A stretch of DNA of 54,900 nucleotides from Desulfosporosinus sp. (GTDB lineage: Bacteria > Bacillota > Desulfitobacteriia > Desulfitobacteriales > Desulfitobacteriaceae). The position numbers and the translations under genes are program-made. The notes beneath the pieces are model-generated. The model was not told the DNA's origin. It searched no databases and saw only the letters and a program-made list of their open reading frames with translations. Positions 35,907 to 44,970 of the stretch are shown one piece after another. Position 1 is the first letter of the stretch. Each line of letters opens with the position of its first letter. The stretch is taken from assembly GCA_031292055.1 (NCBI GenBank), contig JARLHV010000178.1:1-54900 (forward strand), in the 5' to 3' direction.

Positions 35907-36488
35907 ATGGAAAAGCAGAGTAAAACGCAAGAAATTTCAAAAAAATCTTGGCTGACAGTCGGAATATTACTGATGGTGGTTTTGATCGGAGCCAGTGGTT
36001 GTGGTCAAAGCCAAGCAACTACAGCACCATCAACAGCTACAACGACAGCACCATCAACAAGCCAAGGGCAAGCTGCTGCCAAGGGGCAAAGGGTAAGTAA
36101 TCCTGCGTTACAGGCTGCAATGGAGATCCGTCGTCTGGAAAATGATCAACAAAATCCTTTAACCAGCGATCAGAAGGACAAGCTTAAACCTATTTTGCAA
36201 GCATTGATTAGTACTTCTAATCCAAGTCAAGATATTTTACAACAAAAAGCTGACGCCATTAACGCGATTTTTACAGACCAACAAAAAAGCACTTTAACAC
36301 AAGCAAGACCTTCTAAAGGGAACAAGCAAAACGCAAATAGCTCAACTGAAAACTCAACCCAAGGAACGTCCACTCAAGCTGGAGACGGCACTGGTGCCAA
36401 AGCTGCAGCTGGAACTGGCAGCAAACAGCCTAGGAGCGCAGTAACTCCACAGACTATGTATCAACAAGTTTTAGACTCTTTAAAGTAA
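35907..36488 (+). CDS. Small Thr/Gln/Ser-rich lipoprotein of unknown function
   Basis: 193 aa from the ATG at 35907 (GGAGGG upstream; a GTG at 35895 would overlap that site). Signal peptide with a lipobox at IGASGC, about Cys32. The mature protein starts with a low-complexity Thr/Ser/Ala linker, then a helical segment (about 70-135: ALQAAMEIRRLENDQ, LTSDQKDKLKPILQAL, FTDQQKSTL) with a Spy/CpxP-like flavour, then a Gln/Asn/Ser/Gly-rich tail. A periplasmic-type chaperone or stress protein is only a guess. The leader repeats and an OmpR-type operator precede it. Confidence 0.75.
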   Translation: MEKQSKTQEISKKSWLTVGILLMVVLIGASGCGQSQATTAPSTATTTAPSTSQGQAAAKGQRVSNPALQAAMEIRRLENDQQNPLTSDQKDKLKPILQALISTSNPSQDILQQKADAINAIFTDQQKSTLTQARPSKGNKQNANSSTENSTQGTSTQAGDGTGAKAAAGTGSKQPRSAVTPQTMYQQVLDSLK

Positions 36489-36533
36489 CATAAACAGGTA
36501 ATGGTTTTTAAGAGGGGTTAGGATAGTTTTTTT

Positions 36534-36578
36534 AAGCAAAGAGTCTCGTCTAACAATTTAGGCGGGACCCTTTGCTTT
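36534..36578 (+). terminator. Terminator after the lipoprotein gene
   Basis: A long stem: AAGCAAAG with CTTTGCTT, continuing as GTC-CGTC/GGCGGGAC pairs with one bulge, 4-nt loop, then TGTTTCTT. The position fits the end of the lipoprotein transcript. Confidence 0.85.
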
Positions 36579-36681
36579 GTTTCTTATAAATTACCGATCA
36601 GTGGAGTCATGTGGAATCTCAATTTCATTATTATTGTGGCTTGAGAAAACACTTTAGAACGGAGGGGAATATCATAGAAGT

Positions 36682-36768
36682 ATGAGGAGAGAGGTATCAA
36701 TCAGCGTAGAATCCGGTCAGGGTGCGCTACTGGCGGCAGTCAGCGGATTATCATTAGCCTTAAATTAA
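36682..36768 (+). CDS. Possible 28-aa leader peptide upstream of the UbiB kinase
   Basis: ATG at 36682, stop TAA at 36766-36768, 17 bases before the kinase GTG. The peptide has a basic start (MRREV) and a hydrophobic end (GALLAAVSGLSLALN). GGAGGGG lies about 14 bases upstream, rather far. It may be translated or chance. Confidence 0.3.
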   Translation: MRREVSISVESGQGALLAAVSGLSLALN

Positions 36769-36785
36769 AGAAGGAGCGCGGTTCT

Positions 36786-38141
36786 GTGCTTGAACAAACA
36801 TTACGACATTTTCGCCGTTATCAAGAAATCGTATCCGTGCTCATCCGGAATGGATTGGGGTTTATCCTTTTCGAGCATTTGGGTCTAGGCGGCAATGGAG
36901 CACGTTCAGATAAGGACTTGGTTCAACTTGGTCAGCGCGTTCGACGAGCCTTAGGTGAACTAGGACCAACGTTTATAAAAATCGGACAATTTGTCAGCAC
37001 GCGACCGGATATTATTCCTAAACCAGTACTAAGGGAGTTGGAATACCTTCAAGATCGAGCACCTTTGCTTCGTTTTGAAGAAGTTAAACACCTAGTTGAA
37101 CAGGAGCTAGGTGCTCCAATTAATAGGAACTTCCGTATCTTTGACCCATCGCCACTGGCGGCGGCCTCAATCGGCCAAGTTCATTACGCGGTACTTCACT
37201 CGGGTGAACCCGTCGTGGTAAAAGTGCAACGCCCGAATATTACGGCGCTGATTCAAACGGATTTGGAAATCATGAAGGATATTGTCAGCTTGATAGAGCA
37301 ACGTCTCCCCAAGGCTAAGGAATATGCCTTGCCGGGGCTACTTCAGGAATTTTCAGGATGGCTGAAAAAAGAACTGGATTACATGGCTGAAGGAAAAAAT
37401 GCAGAGAAAATGGCCAAGGGGTTTGAAAGTGATCCCCAGGTCATAATCCCTCGCATCTTCTGGGAGTTTACAACTCGACGTGTGCTTACCATGGCTTATG
37501 TCGATGGGGTGAAGCTCAATGATCGGCAACAAATCGCAGCTCGTCATTATGATCAGAAATTAATTGCCGCACGTCTTAGTAAAGCATTGCTTCAACAAAT
37601 CATAAGGGATGGTTTTTTTCATGGAGATCCCCATCCCGGCAATATTTTTGTTCTATCCGGAGCAAGAATTGCTTTTGTTGATTTCGGAATTGTAGGAAAT
37701 CTAACTCCGGTTATGAAACATCGTTTTGCAAATTTAATCAGTGCCTTGGCTCGGCGCAATACGAAGTCTATGGTAAAGGCGCTGCTCCAACTCGGCGTTG
37801 TATCTCAAAATGTGGATTTAGCTCGTCTAACTCAGGATCTGGACCGACTGCGCAAAAAACATTTAGACGTTCCCATTGCCCAAACTGTTCTGCCTGAGCT
37901 TGTCAACGACCTTTTGACTATGGCATCTCAGCACCGGATTGAAATTCCTTCAGATTTTATCTTGTTAGGGAAGTCTCTTTTAATACTGGAGGGAATTGTT
38001 CATGAGCTTGACCCTACCCTAAGTGTCGCCGAATTAGTGAAACCGTTTCGCCTTCAGTTTATCAGAGAGCGTTTCGATATTTTTAGCTGGTTGAAAAAAT
38101 TTGCAAGAAGGAGCCCGTCAGCCCCTGATAATCAGGCCTAA
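36786..38141 (+). CDS. ABC1/AarF/UbiB family atypical kinase
   Basis: 451 aa, GTG start behind AAGGAG. Family motifs are clear: KxGQ in FIKIGQFVSTRPD, the Ala-rich nucleotide loop PLAAASIGQVH, Lys in VVKVQRP, the catalytic-loop region FFHGDPHPGNIF and FVDFGIVG as the DFG-like metal site. UbiB proteins aid quinone/isoprenoid lipid metabolism, probably as ATPases. The usual C-terminal hydrophobic helices are weak here; the protein ends in a basic tail. The stop codon overlaps its own terminator stem. Confidence 0.9.
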   Translation: MLEQTLRHFRRYQEIVSVLIRNGLGFILFEHLGLGGNGARSDKDLVQLGQRVRRALGELGPTFIKIGQFVSTRPDIIPKPVLRELEYLQDRAPLLRFEEVKHLVEQELGAPINRNFRIFDPSPLAAASIGQVHYAVLHSGEPVVVKVQRPNITALIQTDLEIMKDIVSLIEQRLPKAKEYALPGLLQEFSGWLKKELDYMAEGKNAEKMAKGFESDPQVIIPRIFWEFTTRRVLTMAYVDGVKLNDRQQIAARHYDQKLIAARLSKALLQQIIRDGFFHGDPHPGNIFVLSGARIAFVDFGIVGNLTPVMKHRFANLISALARRNTKSMVKALLQLGVVSQNVDLARLTQDLDRLRKKHLDVPIAQTVLPELVNDLLTMASQHRIEIPSDFILLGKSLLILEGIVHELDPTLSVAELVKPFRLQFIRERFDIFSWLKKFARRSPSAPDNQA

Positions 38142-38155
38142 CGGGCTTGTTTATT
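38112..38155 (+). terminator. Terminator overlapping the end of the UbiB kinase gene
   Basis: AGCCCGT (38112-38118) pairs with ACGGGCT (38141-38147), with a CCTGATAATCAGG inner hairpin, then TGTTTATT. The left arm is coding sequence and the TAA lies at the start of the right arm. Confidence 0.8.
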
Positions 38156-38173
38156 AAGAAAACTTGGCTGGCG

Positions 38174-38275
38174 CCCGAAGACACTGTCTTCGCACGTATT
38201 ACGCATTCTGTCAGCCTTGGCGAAGGCGGCCGCCTCAGTTGCACTTAGGCTACAGAAAGTATGTAACGCAAGTTA
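38174..38275. repeat. Structured intergenic element with two hairpins
   Basis: First, CGAAGAC-ACT-GTCTTCG near 38176-38192 is a 7-bp hairpin. Second, a longer imperfect stem pairs TTAC..TTCTGT-AGCCT on the left with AGGCT-ACAGAA..GTAA on the right, enclosing a GGCGGCCGCC-rich loop. It has no T-tract. It sits in the 270-bp gap between the UbiB terminator and the ABC operon and looks like a dispersed intergenic repeat or small RNA. Confidence 0.4.
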
Positions 38276-38413
38276 TACTTGCTGACTAGTATAAAAAAAT
38301 CAAGCAAGATTCCGCAGAAAGTACTTAAGAGCTAATGGTAAATTATTGAACAAAAAATGGGATTGAGCGTATGCTGTAGGGGCAGCAATAATTCAATAGG
38401 GTGGAGAAAACGG

Positions 38414-39340
38414 ATGATTAAGGTTGAAGGAATAACCAAACTATATGCAAACGATAGAGGTAAAACTAAAGGCAAAGAAACTAAAGATATTCGAGGAATT
38501 AAAGAGGTAACTTTCCGAGTTGATGAGGGAGAAGTATTTGGTTTTTTAGGTCCCAATGGGGCGGGAAAAACGACCATGATTCGTCAGCTGATGGGTTTTA
38601 TAAAACCGGATGCTGGTTTTGCTCAGATTAAAGGTTTGGATTGCTGGCAAAATTCCTTGGCGATAAAGGCTTTGGTGGGTTATCTTCCCGGAGAAATGAA
38701 TTTCCTCGAGCAAATGTCCGGTCTGGAGTTTTTAAATCTCATGTCAGGCATGCATGGGGATCGACTAATTTTTCGGAAACGCAGAGAGGTTTTAGTTAAA
38801 CGATTGGAGCTAAATCTCAAACAGCCCATTAGAAAAATGTCGAAGGGAATGAAACAGAAATTAGGAATCATTTATGCCCTGATGTTGGATGCGGAGGTTC
38901 TGATTTTAGACGAGCCGACCTCAGGCTTAGATCCACTCATGCAAAAAGTGTTTATAGATTTGGTGTTGGAAGAAAAAAGTCAGGGAAAGACTATTTTTAT
39001 TTCCTCGCACATGTTTCCAGAAGTGGAACGAACTTGTGATCGAGTGGGAATCATCCGGGACGGAGAATTGGCTGGCGTCGAGGGAATCCAAAAACTTCGC
39101 CAGGCGCAACAGCGCACGTTTGATATAAAGGTAGAAGATGAAGGACAAGTTCAACTTCTGCGTGAGCGCGGCTTAGCAATTGTGGCAGTCAATGGAACTG
39201 AGCTATCCGTCCAAGTCCAAGGAGATTTAAACCCGCTTTTAAGCGGACTTGCCTTAGTGAATGTTAAGGAGTTTGCGCAGAAGACGACAGAATTAGAAGA
39301 AGCGTTTATGCATTTTTATGAAGGGGAGGGACGCTTCTGA
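38414..39340 (+). CDS. ABC transporter ATP-binding protein
   Basis: 308 aa from the ATG at 38414, which is where homology begins (MIKVEGITKLYA). Walker A GPNGAGKT in FGFLGPNGAGKTT, signature MSKGMKQKLG, Walker B LILDEPTSGLDP, H-loop SSHMFPEVER. A charged insertion (DRGKTKGKETKDIRG) sits before Walker A. The C-terminal extension is typical of ABC-2 exporters. First gene of a four-gene operon; its TGA overlaps the presumed CTG start of the first permease. Confidence 0.9.
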   Translation: MIKVEGITKLYANDRGKTKGKETKDIRGIKEVTFRVDEGEVFGFLGPNGAGKTTMIRQLMGFIKPDAGFAQIKGLDCWQNSLAIKALVGYLPGEMNFLEQMSGLEFLNLMSGMHGDRLIFRKRREVLVKRLELNLKQPIRKMSKGMKQKLGIIYALMLDAEVLILDEPTSGLDPLMQKVFIDLVLEEKSQGKTIFISSHMFPEVERTCDRVGIIRDGELAGVEGIQKLRQAQQRTFDIKVEDEGQVQLLRERGLAIVAVNGTELSVQVQGDLNPLLSGLALVNVKEFAQKTTELEEAFMHFYEGEGRF

Positions 39341-40140
39341 ACCAGGCATTATATCTTACCATGTTTAAACGACAAGGTAAGAAGGCATTAAACTACGCAA
39401 CTGGGCTTACGCTTTACAACTTGCTCTTGATCGGAGTTTACCCTGCAATCTCCCAGTCCATGGTCGTGGCAGAGCTAGCCGATAATTTGCCGAACTCCGT
39501 GAAGCGGGTCTTTGGGGTTACTTCGGGCAGTGGACTCGATTGCTTTGAGTCCTATGTTTCAACCCAATGTTTGGGACGGGTTTGGATTCTTGTAATGGGA
39601 GTTTATACGATAAGTGGGGCCGATGCGTTAATCTCTAAATTGGTTGCTCAGGGAGGGATGGCCTACCTTTTATCCTCTCCGGTGGGACGTTGGCAGGTGT
39701 TTTCGACTCAAATAGCTGTATTAGTTAGTGGATTGGCTTTGATGATGGTCCTAACTATACTTGGAATCTGGGCAGAAACCATGTTTTTTGATATTCCCAT
39801 TAAAATAGGGTCATATTTTCGTCTGGGTGTCTTAGGGTTAGCTTTGTTTTCAGCAGTGGGTGCCTATAGTATTTTTTTCTCAGTCTTATTTAATGAGGAA
39901 GAGTTCACAATCTTAAGTGCGTCAGGCCTTACGTTTCTGTTTTATATTCTGGATATTTTAGTGCAGCTTAATGATCGATTTTCAAGGCTAAAAAATCTAA
40001 CGATCTTTGGCTGGGTCCGCCCCCAAGAAGTATTGGAGGGGGAAGTGCCCACCCTTCCAACACTTGGCTTATTTGGAATTGCGATTATTTTTATTACGTT
40101 TGCTGGGTATATTTTCAGCCAGAAAGATCTTCATGTCTGA
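39337..40140 (+). CDS. ABC transporter permease, first paralogue (probable CTG start)
   Basis: About 267 aa, six hydrophobic segments, ABC-2 type. The first in-frame ATG is at 39361, but a CTG at 39337 overlaps the ATPase stop as CTGA, has GGGGAGGG seven bases upstream, and adds eight residues (LNQALYLT before MFKRQGKK) that line up with the N-terminus of the second permease (MNKTLYWVMLKQEGKK). Translation probably starts at CTG. The two permeases share VKRAFGVT, the YxSxQxLGR region and the PQEVL region, so they likely form a heterodimeric pore driven by the single ATPase. Confidence 0.82.
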   Translation: MNQALYLTMFKRQGKKALNYATGLTLYNLLLIGVYPAISQSMVVAELADNLPNSVKRVFGVTSGSGLDCFESYVSTQCLGRVWILVMGVYTISGADALISKLVAQGGMAYLLSSPVGRWQVFSTQIAVLVSGLALMMVLTILGIWAETMFFDIPIKIGSYFRLGVLGLALFSAVGAYSIFFSVLFNEEEFTILSASGLTFLFYILDILVQLNDRFSRLKNLTIFGWVRPQEVLEGEVPTLPTLGLFGIAIIFITFAGYIFSQKDLHV

Positions 40141-40188
40141 AAAAGTATAGTGAAGCAGATTGTGGATGAGCAAAAAGGAGTGAACAAT

Positions 40189-41235
40189 TTGGACGCAGGT
40201 ATGCTGGCATTACTCGGAAAAACCACGGCCCTGATGGAATATCTTGGTTTTCTATGGGTCGTGCAAACGGGCTTGGAGTTAGACATCTGGGCAGAGTTGG
40301 CAAGTGAAGAAAGCTTAGAAGACCTCATGGCCCTTCATCCAGACTGGGACAAGGTCCTCTTGGATCATTGGCTGGAACAAGCATATTGCCAGGGTTTACT
40401 CACGAATAATAACGAGCGCTTCCGAGTAACTAAATTGGGAAGAGCAATCAATAAATACAAAAATAGTGGACTAGACGCCTTGTATAAAGAGTTGGTGGGA
40501 CATTGGAGCACGGGATTTGCAAAGCTTCCTCTGCTCATGACAAATCAAGAGGAAAAACTTGCTTTTGGTTCTGCCATGGAAGAAGAATTAATCGCAAAAG
40601 CCTCCTTGGCCTCAGAGGCTTTTGTGTGGCCATTTTTGCGCGCTAAATGCCAGCGCGAGAAATGGCAAAGGGTTTTAGATCTTGGCTGTGGAGAGGGTTT
40701 GTATTTAAATAAGCTAGCCTGTGAATTTCCTGAACTATATGGGGTAGGCCTTGAAATGAATCCCGTCGTCGCTTCCAGAGCGCAGGAGTGCGTAAAAGAG
40801 TCTGGGGAGAGAATCCAGATTCTTTGTGAAGATATTTTAGCGCTGGGGAATCTTCAAAGTATTAGGCAGAAGGATGATGGGCAACTTAATGATTTAGGAA
40901 CGTTCGATCTTTGTCTTATCAATAATAGTATTTACTACTTCACGCCGGAACAGAGAATTCAGCTTTTAGAGAGTATTAAGGGATTATTGTCTCCAGGCGG
41001 GCAATTGGGAATATTAACAGCTGTGCGAAAAGGCGAACCAATTCGAATATTTCGGACGCATATTCCGCAGAATCTTATGAGTTTTTTTCTGGCCTGCCAT
41101 CAGGGTTTCCAGGGGTTGCCGACCGAACAAGAAGTTATTACGCTTTTGCACCAAACAGGTTACACGGATGTAAGCGTTTCAGTTATGCCGTTAGGAACAT
41201 CGCACTATTTTTTTGCCAAATGTCCCAATGAATAA
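40189..41235 (+). CDS. Class I SAM-dependent methyltransferase
   Basis: 348 aa from the TTG at 40189, eight bases after AAGGAG; a GTG at 40150 is possible but has no ribosome site. The N-terminal ~120 residues look like a winged-helix dimerisation region as in small-molecule O-methyltransferases. The catalytic domain has motif I VLDLGCGEGLYLNKLA, the acidic motif II GVGLEMNP and ILCEDILAL. The gene lies between two ABC permease genes and overlaps the second by 8 bp, so methylation of the transported molecule, or of the transporter's ligand for self-protection, is a fair inference. The substrate is unknown. Confidence 0.82.
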   Translation: MDAGMLALLGKTTALMEYLGFLWVVQTGLELDIWAELASEESLEDLMALHPDWDKVLLDHWLEQAYCQGLLTNNNERFRVTKLGRAINKYKNSGLDALYKELVGHWSTGFAKLPLLMTNQEEKLAFGSAMEEELIAKASLASEAFVWPFLRAKCQREKWQRVLDLGCGEGLYLNKLACEFPELYGVGLEMNPVVASRAQECVKESGERIQILCEDILALGNLQSIRQKDDGQLNDLGTFDLCLINNSIYYFTPEQRIQLLESIKGLLSPGGQLGILTAVRKGEPIRIFRTHIPQNLMSFFLACHQGFQGLPTEQEVITLLHQTGYTDVSVSVMPLGTSHYFFAKCPNE

Positions 41236-42037
41236 AACCTTATATTGGGTGATGCTTAAACAAGAGGGTAAAAAAATAATAGGCTACTCGTTGGGGTTAG
41301 CACTCTACGAATGGATCGTAACCTGGGTTTATCCCATCATTATCCAATCACCAGCTATAGAGGAGATCCCGAAAAGTTTTCCCTTGGCAGTTAAACGGGC
41401 GTTCGGCGTTACAACGGGAGAGGAAGTTGACCTATCTTATGAGGCCTATATCTCAGCTCAACTGTTGGGACGGATATGGACGGTGATTATTGCTTTTTAT
41501 GGTATAAGCACTGCCAATGTCTTGGTGGCCCAACCAGTGGAACAAGGTTTTATGGCCTATCCTTTATCATCACCCGTTTCGCGGGTCGAGATTCTAAACA
41601 CTCAAATCGGAGTGCTATTGACGGAGTTAGCCTTGGTAACTGGCACCACGCTAGGCGGAATATATACCGCTACAGCACGTTTTGAGATAAGTATTGCTAG
41701 GTGGCAATACTTCCGACTAGGGATCTTAGCTTTTAGTCTGGCTTCCGCAATCAGTGCCTACAGTCTGTTCTTGGCGGTGCTATGCGCTACTAAAGAAGAG
41801 TCGGAGCGCTATGCAAGTGCATTAACTTTTGCATTTTATGGGCTGGATGTGGTGTCAAGTCTTAGTGATCGCTTTTCCAAATTGAAATATCTCACTCCGT
41901 TTGGACTGTTTCGCCCTCAGGAAGTCCTGCAACGGAAGGTTCTACCGACTAAAGGTTTTTTAGTTTTAGGTATAATTACTGGAGTGAACTTGGTGCTAGC
42001 CGGAATATTGTTCTCTCGGAAGGATCTGGCGGTCTGA
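41228..42037 (+). CDS. ABC transporter permease, second paralogue
   Basis: 269 aa from the ATG at 41228, which overlaps the methyltransferase gene by 8 bp. Six hydrophobic segments, closely related to the first permease through LPxAVKRAFGVTTG-type, YISAQLLGRIW and LFRPQEVL regions. Last gene of the operon, followed by a terminator. Probably the second half of a heterodimeric ABC-2 exporter. Confidence 0.85.
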   Translation: MNKTLYWVMLKQEGKKIIGYSLGLALYEWIVTWVYPIIIQSPAIEEIPKSFPLAVKRAFGVTTGEEVDLSYEAYISAQLLGRIWTVIIAFYGISTANVLVAQPVEQGFMAYPLSSPVSRVEILNTQIGVLLTELALVTGTTLGGIYTATARFEISIARWQYFRLGILAFSLASAISAYSLFLAVLCATKEESERYASALTFAFYGLDVVSSLSDRFSKLKYLTPFGLFRPQEVLQRKVLPTKGFLVLGIITGVNLVLAGILFSRKDLAV

Positions 42038-42046
42038 TAAGGATCG

Positions 42047-42086
42047 AAAAGCTGTTAATCCTTGCGCTAAGGTTTAACAGCTTTTT
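42047..42086 (+). terminator. Terminator of the ABC-methyltransferase operon
   Basis: AAAAGCTGTTAA (42047-42058) pairs with TTAACAGCTTTT, with CCTT/AAGG further inside and a GCGC loop, ending in TTTTTG. Confidence 0.9.
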
Positions 42087-42209
42087 GTGGGACAGGGTAT
42101 TCATTTTGGCTATGATTAATGAATGCAGAAAGGAATCCCCAACTCTTTGTCGAAATTAATAATCATGTTTGAAAGTAATAACTATAAAGAGTGGGAGTGT
42201 CGAGAATAA

Positions 42210-43199
42210 ATGAGAAGACGAAGTTTCCGATTTAGTGTTTTGAGTGTTGTTCTTAGTCTAGTCATCGTTGTTTCCGGTTGTGCTGCAACTAAGGCCCCAG
42301 CTAATACTCAACCAACGCAAAGCGCAGAAAAAACGGTTAAAATTGGGGTATTGCCTATTGAGGATAATTTGCCGTTTTATGTGGCTGAAAAGGACGGACT
42401 TTATGCTAAAGAAGGGGTTCAAGTAGAATTGGTTAGCTTTGCAAGTGCCCTGGAGCGGGATACCGCATTGCAAGCAGGACAAATTGATGGAGAGGTTGCA
42501 GATATGGTAGCTGTGGCTTTGTTAAAGAAAATTGGTACTGATGTAAAAATTGCTTCGATCGGACTTGGCGCAACTCCTAAAGAAGGGCGTTTTGCGATTT
42601 TGTCCTCTCCTAAATCGAGTATTAATGATCTGGCAGGCTTAAAAGGAGCGACCCTAGGAATATCGCAGAACTCGATTATTGATTATGTCAGTGATCAAAT
42701 GCTTCTGGATAAAGGGGTTGCGTTAAACGGTGTAAAGAAGATGTCGATCCCTAAAATGCCTGTGCGTTTAGATATGTTGCTATCGGACCAGATCAATGCC
42801 GCTTGTCTTCCTGATCCACTAGCTTCCCTGGCTCAAGCTAAGGGAGCCCATTTGCTCATAGATGATACGTATCGGAATATTTCCCAGACCGTTTTCTTAT
42901 TTCGAAGCCAAAGTATTCAGGAGAACCCCGCGGGAATTAAAGCTGTCGTAAGAGTTTATGGCTCTGCTGGACAAGCTCTCAGTAAAAATCCCGCTCAATA
43001 TCGCAGTCTGTTTTTAGAAAAAGCCCAGATTCCTGCTGAGTTAAAGGAAAGTTACCAAATGCCAACCTTTTCGAAGCTTCAGCTTCCAACTGAGGAAGAA
43101 GTCAATAGTGTTATGAAGTGGATGGTTGATAAAAAACTCATTCCCCAAGCCTACGCCTATCAAGATTTAGTGGATTCTGATCTCCTTCCTAAATCATAA
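42210..43199 (+). CDS. ABC transporter substrate-binding lipoprotein (NMT1/THI5/SsuA-like)
   Basis: 329 aa. Signal peptide with lipobox VVSGC, mature N-terminus at about Cys24. The binding domain begins at VKIGVLPIEDNLPFYVAEKDGLYAKEGVQVEL, the usual opening of the NMT1/SsuA superfamily. Two-lobed receptor for an organic solute: sulfonates, pyrimidine thiamin precursors and riboflavin are typical ligands in this superfamily. The importer ATPase and permease follow, so this is the receptor of a complete importer. Confidence 0.87.
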   Translation: MRRRSFRFSVLSVVLSLVIVVSGCAATKAPANTQPTQSAEKTVKIGVLPIEDNLPFYVAEKDGLYAKEGVQVELVSFASALERDTALQAGQIDGEVADMVAVALLKKIGTDVKIASIGLGATPKEGRFAILSSPKSSINDLAGLKGATLGISQNSIIDYVSDQMLLDKGVALNGVKKMSIPKMPVRLDMLLSDQINAACLPDPLASLAQAKGAHLLIDDTYRNISQTVFLFRSQSIQENPAGIKAVVRVYGSAGQALSKNPAQYRSLFLEKAQIPAELKESYQMPTFSKLQLPTEEEVNSVMKWMVDKKLIPQAYAYQDLVDSDLLPKS

Positions 43200-43242
43200 G
43201 CGTCGCGCGCGCTGGGACTCATTTTCGTTGTTCAACGACACT

Positions 43243-43271
43243 TCGAGTCTTCCATCTTGAGACTCGATTTT
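43243..43271 (+). terminator. Intercistronic hairpin (possible attenuator)
   Basis: TCGAGTCT (43243-43250) pairs with AGACTCGA (43260-43267), 9-nt loop, then TTTTC. It lies between the binding-protein gene and the ATPase gene and could partly stop transcription so that the receptor is made in excess, as is common in ABC import operons. Confidence 0.65.
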
Positions 43272-43320
43272 CAAGTCTGGCCTCGGACTTCTGATATCTG
43301 ATATAAGGGGAGAATAACCT

Positions 43321-44076
43321 GTGATTGAAGTTTCTCATTGTAATCTAGCTTATGTTCAAGGCGCGTCACAGGTCAAGGTCTATGACGATTTTAGTTTGAA
43401 GATTGAACCAGGAGAAAGCTTAGTTTTGATAGGCCCGTCGGGCTGTGGCAAAAGCACTCTACTCTATTTATTGGCCGGGCTGTTACATCCAACAGGCGGA
43501 GAAATCAAGATTTGGGAGGAGCAGGTAATGGGTCCTCGCCAGAAAACGGCTTTTATCCTCCAGGAATATGGGCTCTTTCCTTGGCTTAATGTAGAACGAA
43601 ATGTTAGTTTAGGTTTGAGAGTTCGGCATGTGTCTAAACGAATATATCAGAGAACGGTTGAAGAAATGATTCGTAAAATGGGTTTGTGGGAAGTGAAACA
43701 TCATTTTCCCAGTCAGCTGAGCGGAGGGCAAAGGCAGAGAGTGGCTTTGGCTCGAGCGTTAACCTTACAACCGGATCTGCTTTTAATGGATGAGCCTTTG
43801 TCGGCTCTTGATGCCTTGACTCGAGAACGGCTTCAAAAACTTCTCTTAGAAATCTGGCAGGAACAGAAGTTAACGACTGTTTTAGTAACTCACAGTATTG
43901 AGGAGGCCGTTTTTTTAGGTAGTCGTATTTTAGTGCTGGCGGATGGTCGCCCCACTCATGTCATGGGCGAAATCCTTAACCCTTTGATTGGACAAAGTGG
44001 TTATCGTCAGTCGTCAGAATTTTTCCGGAAGACGAGTTATGTTCGTTCTCTCTTAGAAGGGAGGAAGGCTGAATGA
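43321..44076 (+). CDS. ABC importer ATP-binding protein (SsuB/TauB/ThiZ-like)
   Basis: 251 aa, GTG start behind AGGGGAG. Walker A GPSGCGKST, Q-loop LQEYGLFPW, signature LSGGQRQRVALARAL, Walker B LLLMDEPLSALDA, H-loop VTHSIEEA. The Q-loop and the overall length match SsuB/TauB importers. Overlaps the permease start by 4 bp (ATGA). Confidence 0.92.
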   Translation: MIEVSHCNLAYVQGASQVKVYDDFSLKIEPGESLVLIGPSGCGKSTLLYLLAGLLHPTGGEIKIWEEQVMGPRQKTAFILQEYGLFPWLNVERNVSLGLRVRHVSKRIYQRTVEEMIRKMGLWEVKHHFPSQLSGGQRQRVALARALTLQPDLLLMDEPLSALDALTRERLQKLLLEIWQEQKLTTVLVTHSIEEAVFLGSRILVLADGRPTHVMGEILNPLIGQSGYRQSSEFFRKTSYVRSLLEGRKAE

Positions 44077-44846
44077 CCCAGCGAGGTAGAGGATTTCAAA
44101 GACAGCTCTTAGGGTATTTAGGAGCTGCTTTATTTTTGCTAGCACTCTGGCAGTATGCCGCTTGGAGTCTCAAGACGCCCATGTTACCGACACCTCAGGC
44201 AGCACTAAGAGCTACCGCACGTTTGCTGTTCGAAGCGAAGCTGGGGAGACATCTTTGGGTCAGCACGTATCGAGTCGTCCTATCGACATTACTCTCGTTA
44301 GTGTTTGGCCTTCCGCTAGGATTAATTATGGGGTATGAACGACAGATTGATCGGTTTTTAGCCCCTTTGGTTTATATTACCTATCCGATTCCCAAGATTG
44401 TCTTTCTTCCTTTGATCCTCTTGTTTTTCGGACTTGGAGATGGTTCCAAGATTTTTCTGATTACGCTGATTGTTTTTTTTCAAATTTTAGTGACAACACG
44501 CGATGCTGTTCGTAAAGTTCCCGCTGAAACGATTTCCTCGCTGCGTTCTTTGGGGGGAAATCGAGCGCAAGTCTACCAGTACGTGCTCTTGCCTGCGAGT
44601 TTACCTGATGTTTTGACGTCCCTTCGCCTGAGTATGGGAACTGCGATTGCAGTTTTGTTCTTCGCCGAGTCGTTTGCTACGACCGAAGGATTAGGTTATT
44701 TTATTATGGATGCGTGGAGTCGCGCGGCTCCGGATGAAATGTTCGCTGGAATCATTATGATGGCTCTACTCGGAGTCAGTTTATTTATTGTCGTAGATCT
44801 CTTGGAAACAATTCTTTGCCGTTGGCAGCATATCAAGGGGAACTGA
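44073..44846 (+). CDS. ABC importer permease (SsuC/TauC/ThiX-like)
   Basis: 257 aa, about six membrane segments. The cytoplasmic coupling loop has the EAA-type motif in AETISSLRSLGGNRAQVYQYVLLPASLPDVLTSLR. Completes the binding protein-ATPase-permease importer. The hut operon begins 180 bp downstream on the same strand; supply of a hut substrate is possible but the receptor family does not usually bind amino acids. Confidence 0.9.
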   Translation: MTQRGRGFQRQLLGYLGAALFLLALWQYAAWSLKTPMLPTPQAALRATARLLFEAKLGRHLWVSTYRVVLSTLLSLVFGLPLGLIMGYERQIDRFLAPLVYITYPIPKIVFLPLILLFFGLGDGSKIFLITLIVFFQILVTTRDAVRKVPAETISSLRSLGGNRAQVYQYVLLPASLPDVLTSLRLSMGTAIAVLFFAESFATTEGLGYFIMDAWSRAAPDEMFAGIIMMALLGVSLFIVVDLLETILCRWQHIKGN

Positions 44847-44970
44847 GTGAACACACTAAAGGAGCTTTTGTGCAGCGCTTCAAGATGTAAATCCAGGGAG
44901 GAATAGAGTCATTTTTCAGATGAGATTTTACGATGAATGCTCTAAGGTTGGATAGGGAAGATTATGTCCC

